Of a stretch of 64,000 bases of DNA, positions 1 to 10,636 are shown one piece after another. Position 1 is the first letter of the stretch. Every line of letters starts with the position of its first letter. Under the pieces are notes generated by a model. It saw nothing but the letters and a program-made list of their open reading frames with translations, ran no database searches and was not told where the DNA came from. This DNA comes from Silurus meridionalis (lineage: Eukaryota; Chordata; Actinopteri; Siluriformes; Siluridae): contig NC_060909.1 of assembly GCF_014805685.1 (NCBI RefSeq), forward strand, positions 5,111,292 to 5,175,291. Direction: 5' to 3'. Position numbers and translations under genes: made by a program.

Positions 1-1126
1 AATCAATTCTTCTACACTTCAGCCTGTAGTAATGCATTTCTACCACCCAGTGATGAGTGCAGTAAAAATAAAAAAACACTATATAACACTAGCCGGTAGA
101 ACACTATCACTTTTTATGTTGATTTCCAAATCTATAGTCACTTCATTCAGAGAGACGGGTTTGAGAGAGGAGAGAAGAATGCAGTCATGTCAGCCGCCTG
201 ATAAACTTTATGTCTTCCTGCTATTTTCCAAAAGTAAACACCCCTACGGGCTACATGACATCACTAAGTAGGTTAAGTGTAGTCTCGCGTCGCCATCGAT
301 CATTACGGAATGCGGCGTATTCGGCGTGTCGCGAGAGTCGAGGTAAAAGTTTTCCACTGTACCGAGATGACATTTAATTTTTCATATCTCCTCCGTAGTC
401 CTGGAATGAATTTTGGCAGACCTGATGCAATTTAGCAGCTTGGCAGTTTCAAATTGGGCAATGAATCACGGCCGATTCAATGGGTGCGAGTGGCTGCATA
501 ATATTTTCTCTGTGTCAGGAGAAAGAGAGAGGTGCTACAGCTTTGGACAGTGGATTCCTTTTTTTTTCTTTTTTTCTTCCCCTCACACTTTCACTCTACC
601 TTACAATGTGGACACGCTGTTCTTTGTAGCAGCGCAGGAGATATTCTCAATACGCTTGATTGATCCAGACAACACACACACTTCCCTTTTTTTTCTTTTT
701 TTCTGCACAAAAAAAAAAACGTCTGCTGCCCAGAATCCATTTCTCAAATGCCTTCATAATGATAAGGTCATCTTAACAGTTAGACAGAGTTTACATCTTT
801 GTGCTATAATTCTCTTTCGGCTCTATTCTATTAACGGAATAGTAAATCTGTGAATGATTAGAAAGGTTGCACTCGCTAAAAAGTGCCTTTAAATCATTGC
901 GAAGTAACGCAATCGTTAGACGTAGTATATAAACGGGAAGACGTTCCCATCAGAACTTGCCCTTCCTACGCTGTGGAGAAAGTCCTTGCAGGAGCGAAGT
1001 AATGAACTGGGTTTCTCCAGTGGTGCCAAAATCATAAAGTGCTCTAAGACTGTCAGGTCTGAACGGCCTTATTTACTCTCATCCACCCGTTACTACTGTA
1101 CACCTTTAACAAAGACCATCACCCTG
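1..1126. other. Single-copy non-coding sequence, no gene seen
   Basis: Open frames here show no recognisable domain. A CpG-rich patch lies at about 285-345, T-runs sit near 558-576 and an A-run near 709-718. TATATAAA occurs at 926-933, but nothing downstream supports a transcript. The sequence shows no repeat that I recognise. Confidence 0.5.
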
Positions 1127-1239
1127 CTCTCAACACACACACACATACACACACACACGTGCCTTTCCACCCACCTCATAAGACACACAGTCCATGTGCT
1201 TTTAAAAGGTGAAAAGGTCCAGAGGGCCCCTCCATATCT

Positions 1240-1480
1240 GATTTTTGACAAAGAGCAGCATGCCCAGAAATCAATAATGGCTGCTCAGGGTGAGCGGAGC
1301 CGGAGCGAAGGTGCCAGCGAGAGCACCCAACACACTCTCCAGCCCATACCAACCCAAACAAGCAAAGAATGGACTGACAACACTTTTGACACCAGCCGTT
1401 TATTAGGCGCCCGGCCCAACCCGGCCCCTCCGCATTCACACGATGACCAAAGCAGCACGCGGGACACTCCATTTATCAGG
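1240..1480. other. GC-richer single-copy block, possible conserved non-coding element
   Basis: This block is richer in G+C than its flanks and lacks simple repeats apart from the short CA run just upstream (1134-1160). It is open in several frames on both strands, which is usual for GC-rich non-coding DNA, and none of the frames resembles a known protein. It could be a regulatory element; conservation cannot be judged from one sequence. Confidence 0.25.
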
Positions 1481-1866
1481 GTCAGCGTCAGGAAAATTAG
1501 TGTTTATTCTTGTAGAAAAGAAGACGAAGGAGGAAAAAAAAAGAACCAGGTGATGAATTGGTTTATTTGTATGCTAACAGATTTTTTGATCGCGCTCTTT
1601 TCATTCGCTCAGTCTTTTTCTCTCACACGCGTGCACTCACCTACACGAGCGATAATTTCACCTCTGTTGTAGGTTCGAGGTGTCGAGGATTGCATATCTA
1701 AACAGCGCAGGGCGGCGGAAGTGCTGTTCGACTTGAACAGAACAACAAGGTTGCATATACATATTAACCTCTCGGGTGAAGTAACCCCCATTAGTCTATT
1801 ACTGTCCTCATTTCACGCAGGGGCTTAATAGCCTACATCAAGCTCCCTTATGGAGTTCTGGGAATA

Positions 1867-1870
<4 letters not shown>

Positions 1871-1915
<45 letters not shown>
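1871..1915. repeat. (TG)n microsatellite
   Basis: About 22 uninterrupted TG units followed by a T-run. Confidence 0.97.
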
Positions 1916-1918
<3 letters not shown>

Positions 1919-2002
1919 TTTTTGGAAATAGCTGCAGATTAATTGTTATAGTAATTAATAGCAACATGTATAACACCATGTATATTTGTATATTTCGAAA
2001 AA

Positions 2003-2081
2003 TATTATTACTACTACTACTAGTTCTACAAATACTATTACTACTACTAATAATAATATTAATAATAATAATAATAATAAT

Positions 2082-2139
<58 letters not shown>

Positions 2140-2141
2140 TT
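2003..2141. repeat. (ATT/CTA)n compound trinucleotide microsatellite
   Basis: ATT and CTA units lead into a long ATA/AAT array. Paired-T interruptions at intervals suggest internal duplication of a larger module. The poly-Leu/Ile and poly-Asn frames over it are artefacts of the repeat. Confidence 0.95.
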
Positions 2142-2144
2142 TTA

Positions 2145-3607
2145 AGAGATTTTATGTTGATTTTAATAACCGAAAAAAAAAAAATTCTGTGACAAAAAAA
2201 GAAATAACCATCTAAATTACAAAAAACGTTGTTTGTTGGACCAAAAGTGCTTTACGGCATGTTTTTCTGTGGACTTATGTTTTGAAATAAACTGGGTTTT
2301 GCTGCAGTGGATGCATTTCGTGACTCATTATTACGATCAAAGTGTAAGTACTGCATTTTTTTTATGCATGTTGTTGGTGTGTAGCACTTACATAAACTCA
2401 GCAAATACATTTGTTATACCATACCTATACCTGTTTATATTCCGCTAGATCACTGTTTTTCAATGGAAAGCGTACAACTTCGATGCTTGAGGTTTAGACC
2501 TTTAGAATGATATACAGTTTGTCATGGTTACAGTTTCCCTTTTCATTTAATCTATTTGCAAACATTTAACACCCCCACCAGAGAGCCGTCATGGATCCGG
2601 GCATCCGGGTGAGAAGTTGATCACATTTCATCATTTTTTCAATTATTTATTTATTAATTTATTTGATCATATTCCCCCCAATAAACTCAAAACCCTATTG
2701 GCTGATTTATAAACTTTTTTCTCACTATGTAAAACTACAGGAATCAAATAAAAGAAAAGAAAAGAACTCCCAAGTGTACTAACTACAACCCAGCCTTACT
2801 AAAAATGCATAAATAACTCAATACACAAACAAGTGAAACACAAAGTGATTTCTGACAATCAGGCCACTCCACTCTCACACTGACCTGAAAGGGTCATTAC
2901 TATTAAACATAATAATGGCTTTTAAGTAGTCACGGTGTGCTTTGATGCAGTGAATAATTTAGCGATTTTGCCGCTGAATGCGTCCTGTTTAGCATCCAGA
3001 TGCCTGGTCAGGTAAAACCGTACCTGAGACATCAGCCAGCAGATAAGCCGCCTTTCCGCAAATTATTTATTTATTTCCCTTCCCGATCTCACGTTTGTTT
3101 TTTTTTCCGAGCGCAGTTAATTACGCTCACGCAAGCTGTTAAGCTGTCGCTCGTGACAGCTTTTGTTAGCTCGAACGGAGGGCCGCAAAAAAAAGTACGG
3201 GCCGCTTTTTAAAGGTGGCATGAGCCAGCAGTTTTAAGTTCTTGTCGTTTGTGCAGAACGTCCCCGCTAATTAAAGACTCCATCGCGCTCGGCAGCAGTG
3301 CATTAAAAGTTGCTCGACGTCGCGTCGTAATTTTTGACTCGAGTCCCGAGATTCCAGCAGTTTTCTCACTGATTGCTGTCCTACACATGCTGCATGTAGT
3401 TTGATGTTCTTACCATTCAGGGAATAATGCCTGGCAAGAGGACATAAACAACTTTTAATATCATCCTGGAAAAGTTATAAGTGAATCTGAGACTAAAGTT
3501 TAATTGTTTAAAACACAATAACATTCTTATCCCTCAAGCCAGTGTAGTACCTTCATTGTAGCCTTAATATAAACACTTTTTACTGTACATTTTACATGCA
3601 TAGCATT
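2145..3607. other. Single-copy non-coding sequence with a CpG-rich core at 3000-3360
   Basis: No coding signal seen. The part at 3000-3360 is richer in CpG and holds homeodomain-type cores (TTAATTAC near 3117, GCTAATTAAAG near 3268). A perfect 8-bp inverted repeat lies at 3141-3148 and 3155-3162, with a 6-nt loop. This is typical of a candidate enhancer block but is unproven. The rest is AT-rich. Confidence 0.35.
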
Positions 3608-3980
3608 TAGACATGTTTGTGGACACCTGACCATAAGATTTGTACAGGCTTTTTAAACATCTTATTTCACATTAAGTTCCTGTTTTGCTTTATAATAACC
3701 TCCATTCTTCAGGAAGATAATTCAATAGATTTGTGGATATGGAGTTTGGATATTCTAATTTACCCCAAAAAGCGTTTAATAGCATTGAGGTACAACCCAT
3801 GTTTAAAATATCTTCAAGAAGCTGGATTTTTGCACACGGGCATTAAAGAGAAATTTCATGTTACTGCATACAAAGACATCCTATATGAAGTGTTCCTCCA
3901 ACTTTTATGGAAACAGTTTGGGGAAGAATGGCTGGAAAAATGCAGGTGTCTCACTACTTTTGTCTATATAGTGTATAATT
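3608..3980 (-). mobile_element. Internally deleted Tc1/mariner-type element (family A)
   Basis: The left side reads GTGGACACCTGACC and the right side reads CAGGTGTCTCACTACTTTTG followed by TCTATATAGTGTA, which are the inverted ends I recognise from a common fish Tc1-like family. Between them, fragments on the minus strand correspond to the transposase region around the catalytic DNAPVHK motif and its upstream linker. At about 370 bp it is far shorter than the roughly 1.2-1.6 kb of a full element, so it is a deletion derivative. Four further family A copies plus one fragment lie elsewhere in this window. Confidence 0.7.
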
Positions 3981-4541
3981 AAGGCTGTGAAAAATACCGC
4001 GTTTTTAAAATTCACTAATTTTATTAGCACGGGATTAACGCAGCGCACATTTATGTTTGACCATTTTTATTAAAAATATAAATAAATAAATAAATAAATA
4101 TAAAAGTGGCAAAATGAAGACCTTTAATGCAACACATTTATTCACATGTCCTTTCTTTACTTTCTAAAAAAATTCAAATGAAAACTGCACTGAAAAATAA
4201 GTTTTAATCACTAAACATTTGTTTTACTGACTGAGTCTCAAATCAAGCACCAAAATCCGGCAATTTAAACCGTCCGTGTGGAAACATGGCAAAAGTTTTG
4301 TTTGGTGTCTTGATGTTTTACGTAATTTGAAACATCGTAATTACTTTAAATCATATACAAGAATACATTTACAAGAAGGTTTCACTAATAATAAACATAC
4401 GTACTTATCCATGCCCATGTTGATCAGAGTATTAAAAACTTAAAAAGTATTAATTTATGGTACATTTTGAACTGTGTTTAATCGTAAGTTAACACATGAC
4501 AATCATACGATTAAATATTTCAGTAGTTTGACAGCTCTTAT
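3981..4541. mobile_element. Non-autonomous terminal-inverted-repeat element with AGGGCTGTCAA-type ends
   Basis: The left end TAAGGCTGTGAAAAA and the right end TTGACAGCTCTTA are imperfect inverted repeats. The flanking internal parts (GGATTAACGCAGCGCACA on the left, CATGACAATCATACGATTAAA on the right) match a dispersed fish repeat that I recognise. It directly abuts the Tc1 derivative at 3608-3980. The superfamily is uncertain; hAT-like is one option. No clear target duplication is visible. There is no coding content. Confidence 0.55.
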
Positions 4542-5039
4542 ATAAATTCAACAAAGTGCATTCAGAAAGACAGGAGATTAAAAGCAAAGTGACAAATAAA
4601 CATTATAAATAGATAAAGGTACTAGTATTTAAGACTACAAAAATAAAAATCAAAAAGAAACTATACATTTTATATAAAATAAATAGAAAATTTTAAAAAA
4701 TCTGAACTCGAGGTTTTCAGGATAAATGGTGTTGCAGATTGTTGAAAGTACAATAAGCTGCATTTTTATTATTAACTATGAGAAAAAAAACAAAAAGATG
4801 GTGACCAAGCAACATTTTAAAGAACAGAACTAACTAGATATTATGTTGACGTTCTTCAGATAAATTCTATATTTAATACAAATTACGGTAGCCTGAAAAA
4901 AAAATCATTAACAATGTTTTATGTAGTTATAAATGTGTTATTAACAGTTAAATCTGTGTGTCTACATCTTTTAAAGACTGTGTATGTGTCTCCTTGAAAT
5001 GCATGTCATATTGATCTTACTAATAACGTATGCCCTTTC
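4542..5039. other. AT-rich sequence, nothing recognised
   Basis: Very AT-rich, with short A-runs and no open frame of note. I see no repeat family or RNA gene here. Confidence 0.5.
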
Positions 5040-5530
5040 TTCTCTCGGCCGTGTCCGAATGAGTATCAGGACAGGATTTATTAAATATTTTCCCATCTGA
5101 TTGTATAACTACCATAGCTCTTGCTGCTCAGTTGAGTTTGCTCTAAACGCCAATCATGGACATGTCGTCTTCGGAAAGAGCTGCACTTCCATGAATAATT
5201 GGCAGGCGTTTGAGGTCAAGTTAGCGAACGAAAAAACTTCTCCCTGGCACTTTGTAGCATCACATTAGCTAAATGAGTATGAGACTGGAAGCATTGTGTC
5301 ACAAAATGGCAGTGGATGGGATGCTATGTCAAAAATACTTTGGTTTTTTACACCATGAGGAATGAGGATGTGGGGAAGAGACAAAGAGAAAGGCGAAGTA
5401 AACGATGGAGTCATCGTCTGTGGGGTTTCGGGCCCGTGGCCAGCGCAAAAGCCGCTCTGTTTCCATTGATGTGTCACTCTGCTACTTTTTCTTCTAAACA
5501 TTTAAATAAAAGAACCCACAGAAAGATTGA
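5040..5530. other. Single-copy block, possible conserved non-coding element
   Basis: Composition changes sharply from the AT-rich flanks to balanced, repeat-free sequence. Homeodomain-like and HMG-like cores (GAATAATTGG, CCAATCATGG, TTTATTAAATA) are scattered through it. The open frames on both strands overlap one another and resemble no protein. It is a candidate regulatory element. Confidence 0.3.
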
Positions 5531-5564
5531 CTATTGATAGATCTAGGATTTTCTGGTCTTTACC

Positions 5565-5841
5565 ATTTGGGTACAAACAGACAAACAAACACCAACAAAC
5601 AAACAAACTAAAGAAATTGTCTATATATTTTAATGTAATTATAATATAACTAGCAATATCTTATAATAATAATATTATGATTATTAGGAAGAAGAAGAAA
5701 TATATAACAAATTTTGTTAATTATTTTGTTAATAATTATTTTATAATATATATGAGTATAGTGAGATTTGAACATATGACTTACTGTTCAGAAGGTGATT
5801 AAACACTGAGCTACTACTTCAAATTTAAAGCTGTAAAAAAA

Positions 5842-5890
<49 letters not shown>

Positions 5891-5935
5891 TAAATAATAA
5901 TTATAATACTAATAGTAATAAATTAAATAGTTATT
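5565..5935. repeat. AT-rich low-complexity tract with (AAT)n
   Basis: CAAA-type runs at 5580-5610 are followed by A/T-only sequence and an AT/AAT microsatellite at 5841-5888. Confidence 0.8.
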
Positions 5936-6005
5936 CTATTAGAAAATACTATGAACAATTTATACTAGCATTAGCTAGTACATTGTTTATAGTATTTTCT
6001 ATTAG
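5936..6005. repeat. 70-bp near-perfect palindrome (foldback)
   Basis: Two arms of about 33 bases are reverse complements, apart from a few mismatches and a 2-nt slip near the centre. The arms contain AGAAAATACTAT / ATAGTATTTTCT and meet at CTAGCATTAGCTAG. The sequence could extrude a cruciform or, if transcribed, form one long hairpin. It may be a tiny foldback element. I know of no microRNA that matches it. Confidence 0.8.
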
Positions 6006-6343
6006 ACTTTTTTCATATGATGAAAAATAAAACACAAGGACACTGCCTTTGCTCATTAAAATAAAAAAAATAAAAAAGTCATTCTCACTCTCATCATAAC
6101 ACTTTAACCTTAACACTTTTTAAAGATTTGTGTTAAAATCATATCACGTTTTATCAAAGGTTTTTTAGTCTTTAGTATTTAGTGCTGAGGACAAATGGTT
6201 AGACATTCGCATCTTTCATCATGTAGTCTTTTTCTCAGACTTAAACACCAGAAGTCTAACTTACAAAAACAATCAAGACGGCGACCTAACGGAAGAACCC
6301 GACTACATCTCTGTGGTTGTACCTTTTACTTTTATCTTAACTT
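6006..6343. other. Single-copy non-coding sequence, no gene seen
   Basis: AT-rich with A-runs at 6060-6075. A short open frame at its end runs into the SINE and is not credible. Confidence 0.5.
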
Positions 6344-6514
6344 TTATATTTACAGCTTTTGTCAGATGTCTTTATCCAGAGCGACTTACGGTTAAGAATA
6401 TAAGCAATTGAGGTTTAAGGGCCTTGCTCAAGGGCCCAGCAGTGGCAGCTTGTTGGTTCTGGGATTTGAACCCATGATCTTCTGATCAGTGTAACATCTT
6501 ATCCATGGAGCTAC
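6344..6514 (-). mobile_element. tRNA-derived SINE with L2-type tail, reverse orientation
   Basis: Read on the minus strand it starts with GGGGTAGCTCCATGG (A-box region) and continues to GGGTTCAAATCCCAGAACC (B-box). The body GCCACTGCTGGGCCCTTGAG follows, then the tail GTCGCTCTGGATAAAGACATC. The tail matches the 3' end of the L2-type LINE at 62560-62998. Related copies occur at 10222, 16714, 22311, 32959 and 60514. Confidence 0.75.
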
Positions 6515-7100
6515 CCCTTCCCTTTTTTCACTTTTGTATTACACAAAAAAAAAAAAATAAATAAACTTATATATATATATTTCAGACAGATTTCATTCAA
6601 TATATATTTCTGTTCATTTTTATAGTGGCCATATATCCTAGAATACAAACACACTCCTATGAGACGTGAACGTGAAATGAAAACTTGCGCTCGGTGAAAC
6701 TTTTTGTCCTTTCCGTAGCTACTCGGATACACTCACACACTCCGAACTCTCCCGTAAAAAGAATAGAGGTTTAGAAGGTGAAAGTTTATGTGCCACATCG
6801 GCTGATTAAAAGCCCACAGATCCAAATGTAATGGGCCCCTTTTACTTCATTTTGCTGCAGATTTATGAGTGCGCCTGGGAATGAGTGGCAGGGTGCTTAA
6901 AACGGTCCGACACATTGAATCCACCCCCCACCTATCACCCCACCCTTTCTCTGCTGGACAACATTGATGGTGAGTGTTGGAGGGTCAGTTTAATAGTGTG
7001 TGTGTATACTCGTAGTGTAGGCATTTCTATTAGAATATACACACTCGGTAATGATTTCATGCTTCAGCCTGGCAGACGTAACATGAAGCCTATCCACAGC
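6515..7100. other. Single-copy non-coding sequence
   Basis: It begins with an A-run and a TA stretch (6546-6580). After that it is ordinary mixed sequence without a recognisable gene or repeat. Confidence 0.45.
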
Positions 7101-7700
7101 TGAGGTCGATACACAGTGCCAGTGAGCAGCGTGAGGAATGGCACGTCCAAGCGCAGATGTCAACCCCAAGCCCCTAACCCCACCCTGCTGCTTGGAAACA
7201 TTTCTATCTTTCCGTACTATGCCATTATTCTTTATAAGTCACGGCCACCCACAGTACAGCACCTCACCACCCCAAACTGCAAGCCTCCCGAAAAAAGAGA
7301 GGCACCAGACGAGTCAATTATTCATCAATACCCCATTTATTAAACCTTTAATGTCATTTATATTACCCTTTATAAGTGCTGCCTCATGTATAATGAAGCA
7401 CACACACACACTGCACATAATTTATCATGTTTATGGTGCGCTGAATATATTATTCATCAAGAGGAACCAATCATTTGGATCCGCAGTGCAACATTAGCAT
7501 CATATGTGGAGGGGTGCTGTGTGGGCACTGTGTGCCATCTTCTTTAAAGAGCACAATGAAAGCACAGGGGTTGGAGGAATAGATGGGAATGGACAGACAG
7601 AATGCAGGAGTGGCGCTGGTGGAGAAATAACAGTCACAGCCAATCCACTGTGGATGTGTGAATGTATAGGAAAGAGACTGTTTTCCTTCTGATTAGAGTG
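7101..7700. other. Single-copy block, possible conserved non-coding element
   Basis: Repeat-free apart from a short CA run near 7400. It is dense in homeodomain-type cores: CAATTATTCATCAATA at 7315-7330, CATTTATTAAAC, and TATTATTCATCAAG near 7447. A motif-dense patch embedded in non-coding DNA is typical of developmental enhancers. The several overlapping frames show no protein similarity that I recognise. Confidence 0.33.
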
Positions 7701-7827
7701 AAAATGCTCAGGTTTTTATGGAGCTTAATAGTAAATTCAAATGAATTTTATGAACTGGGCATATTATATATCAAGTATTTATGTGTATAGGAAAACTGAT
7801 GTTTTATTTCTCTGTGAATTACAATCC

Positions 7828-7920
7828 TAGGGTGGAAGTTATAAGTTGGTGGGGTTTTTTTCAGTTTCCAGGGTTGAACGGTCAACAAGTCGAAAACAAA
7901 CAAAAAAAAAAATCACAGAA

Positions 7921-7951
<31 letters not shown>

Positions 7952-8290
7952 ACAAATATAAAATAATTAAAATCTATAATTTGGTGCTATTAAAGATTCT
8001 TCATAGACCATTTCCACATTTTTTACATTTATAACATATATTTATAATTGTATTGCAGAGTTCTATCCAAAAAATCAAAAACTGTTAAATCTGAAAAAAT
8101 TTTATATATAAAACTGAAATTATTTTTATCTGAGAGTTCCAATCCAGCATGTTTAAATTTACATCAGTTTGTAAATTGGTGGTTTACTTTTCAGACAAGC
8201 TTCCATGTTTAAAGGGTCAACAAGTTAAAAAAAAAACAACAACAGACAAACAAACAACCCCTAAAACTATACTTTCATAATTCAGTGAAA

Positions 8291-8327
<37 letters not shown>

Positions 8328-8580
8328 GAAACAAACAAACTAATAAATAAATGAAATAAAATATTTTAAATCTATAATTTGGTTCCATTAAAGGTCCCTT
8401 ATAGAACTTAAACCAATTCCACTTCCTATTTATTATTATTTCTAACATATATATACAATCGTATTGTACACTCTTATATTCTGAATAGAGTTCTATCTGA
8501 GGAACCCTTGGAACCCAAGGAATTGCAATCATAACATAAACTGTTTAATTTCAATATATCTTTATATATAAATTTCTCTG
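7828..8580. repeat. Diverged direct duplication (two unequal copies)
   Basis: Matching landmarks occur in the same order in both copies: GGTCAACAAGT at 7880 and 8215, an (AAAT)n array at 7919-7951 and 8288-8325, TCTATAATTTGGT at 7973 and 8371, GAGTTCTATC at 8058 and 8488, and AACTGTT at 8090 and 8539. Offsets grow from 335 to about 450 bases because the second copy carries insertions and a longer array. It is either an old tandem duplication or two copies of one unknown element. Confidence 0.75.
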
Positions 8581-9300
8581 GTTGCCTGATTGCTGGAATA
8601 TGAACCAATCATGGAATCTCTGCGCGAGCTCTACATTACTGACGGTTCAGTTTGAGTAGCTTCATCCAAACAGTAAAAAATTAAGTATTCACTACACCGG
8701 ATTCCCCTTTACACATCTCATTATTGTCATGCTGCAGGTTCTAAAATTCATGCATCCAATTACATAATAGTTTGTCACCAACACTAGCACTGGGCCACAG
8801 AGGTGTTAAAGATTGAATCTTGTCTTTATTGTACAGCCTGCATGCTGTCTGCCCACGGGTCGTCTTCGCTGTCTGTCCGATCACGGTGACCGACCGCCTT
8901 TAACAACCCACAGTTTGGTTTCAATTATTCATATGGTGGTAGAGACTGTTCAGGATGGCCTTTTGGTAAAATGCCACAAAGACATTAGCCTATATATCTG
9001 CATGATGAGAAGTGTAGACCCTGCTTCCCAGTAAAATAATGGAGAAAGGAAATCCATTCTAAAACCAAATGTTACCTTTGCATTAGAATGGAAGTCTGCA
9101 GAGATGTGAATCACGAGCGGATTTGCAACAGTTGCGTTCATAGGGCAGCTTGTAAATCGCAGGCAAAATGCCGATGTCAGAAAGTGTATCTGTCTACACC
9201 GCACAGGCTTCGGAGCCTTTTTTGATTTGTATGTCAAGTGCATTGATGTATGTTTAAACAAAGAACGCCGATGTTAAGTCAGGAGCACGCATCGTTTGGC
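8581..9300. other. Single-copy block, possible conserved non-coding element
   Basis: Balanced composition with no simple repeats, and mixed CpG and homeodomain-type cores (TCAATTATTCATATGG near 8919). Short frames on both strands (8813-9034 plus, 8950-9261 minus) overlap and neither resembles a protein I know. Confidence 0.3.
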
Positions 9301-9948
9301 AAGCTGATAACTTAAATTTTCAAATCTTTAGCACTGACTAAAAATACTAAACTGAACAACACCGATGCAGATAATATCTCACACAATGCATTTTCCTTCT
9401 TGGTACAACTCCAGGATATACTTCTTTGTTCAGCAGGAATGTATATTCCTTTGGTGATAAACCTAAACACATTACTCATTTCAGGGTTGTTCTGTAATAA
9501 GCTTATAGCACAGGTCCTGCGGTGAGAAAAAAAAAAAGAATTTTCTTTATTTATTCTTCACATTTTTTTTTTTTTTTGCTTTCCACTCTATATTATATAT
9601 TTTTTTGCTATTTAATTTATGTATAATTTATCACTTTTCTGATATGCTAAAGAATGTGAATACAATACAAAAACACTTATATCTGTTTATACTATACAGT
9701 TTATTATGCAAATGTAAACTTTTAGATTTAGATTTTTTTGTGAGAATGTATTTAAAACTCACTTCGTATGTCATTAATGCTAATTACGAGAAGCCAGCGA
9801 AAGCAGTTGGCTTAACACCAGTCTGGGATTTGTACACTTCCTACGTGCAGACTACACATGAAGTGTTCACGTAGTTTAGAGTTACAGCTACAGTAAATAT
9901 AGAGTTACAGTAAATGTAATCACCCTTACACTTTTACACAGGACAGGA
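9301..9948. other. AT-rich single-copy sequence
   Basis: Contains an A-run (9528-9538) and a T-run (9565-9580). An AT-rich frame of 89 codons at 9605-9874 has no domain and is not a credible gene. Confidence 0.5.
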
Positions 9949-9967
9949 TTTACAAGAGCCGAATTAA
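9949..9967. repeat. Left target-site duplication of the tRNA-Glu SINE
   Basis: The 19-base sequence tttacaagagccgaattaa is repeated exactly at 10179-10197, on the other side of the SINE. Confidence 0.95.
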
Positions 9968-10178
9968 AACTTTCTTTCAGCTTCTCCCATTAGGGGTCGC
10001 CACAGCGGATCATCCGAAATGTTTGATTTGGCACATGTTTTCATGCTGGATGCCCTTCCTATCGCAACCCTTTGGGACCGGCACTAAGAGTGGCTGGGGT
10101 TGGTTCCCTGACCGGGGACCGAACCCGGGCTGCAGCAGTGAGAGCGCCGCATCCTAACCACTAGACCACTAGGGGACC
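9968..10178 (-). mobile_element. tRNA-Glu-derived SINE, reverse orientation
   Basis: On the minus strand the element begins with a 73-nt domain (10176 down to 10104) that closely follows tRNA-Glu. It has an A-box TGGTCTAGTGGTTAGGA, an anticodon region GCGCTCTCAC reading CTC, a B-box GGGTTCGGTCCC and a 3' acceptor GTCAGGGAA. The tail contains GATCCGCTGTGGCGACCCCT, which I associate with 3' ends of fish RTE-type LINEs, so RTE machinery probably mobilised it (inference). Perfect 19-bp target duplications flank it, which indicates a fairly recent insertion. It is not a functional tRNA gene, because the acceptor stem is mispaired and the tRNA domain runs straight into the tail. Confidence 0.92.
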
Positions 10179-10197
10179 TTTACAAGAGCCGAATTAA
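10179..10197. repeat. Right target-site duplication of the tRNA-Glu SINE
   Basis: An exact copy of 9949-9967. Confidence 0.95.
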
Positions 10198-10221
10198 TTC
10201 ATACAATTAATATTAACAAAC

Positions 10222-10407
10222 TGTATGGTTAAGGCATTAGACTTTGGATCAGAAGATCATGAGTTTAAATCACAGCCACACTAAGCTGACACTCCTGGGC
10301 CCCTGAGCGAGGCTCTTAACCCCATAGCTCCTCAGTTGTATGAATGAGATAAATATAAGCCTCTCTGGATAAAGGCATCTAACAAGTGCTATACATGTAA
10401 ATGTAAT
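10222..10407 (+). mobile_element. tRNA-derived SINE with L2-type tail, diverged
   Basis: It carries a degraded A-box (ATGGTTAAGGCATTAG), a degraded B-box (GAGTTTAAATCAC), the body CTGGGCCCCTGAGCGAGGCTC and the tail CCTCTCTGGATAAAGGCATC. It ends in ATGTAAATGTAATAA. Confidence 0.7.
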
Positions 10408-10562
10408 AAATATGAAGTTAAAGTTATGTTCTACTGAATTTAAAGAATGGTGATCAGTATGGGGTAGTATACTGTAATTTGTTAATTTAACACAAAGTAT
10501 ATTCAGAAGCAGCATAATCAGAAGCAGAGCAATTTACAGTACCATACTGTTTAAACTATACA

Positions 10563-10563
<1 letters not shown>

Positions 10564-10630
<67 letters not shown>
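10564..10630. repeat. (TA)n microsatellite
   Basis: About 33 uninterrupted TA units. Confidence 0.97.

Positions 10631-10636
<6 letters not shown>

Noticed and set aside
926..960. TATA-box promoter (TATATAAA at 926-933)
   Set aside because: There is no downstream exon, start element or conserved context; a TATA match alone is frequent in AT-rich DNA.
1285..1472. Overlapping frames on both strands in a GC-rich block
   Set aside because: Fewer stop codons are expected in GC-rich DNA, and neither frame has a recognisable domain.
10104..10176. tRNA-Glu gene
   Set aside because: The tRNA-like domain is the head of a SINE bounded by target duplications, has a mispaired acceptor stem and continues into a SINE tail.
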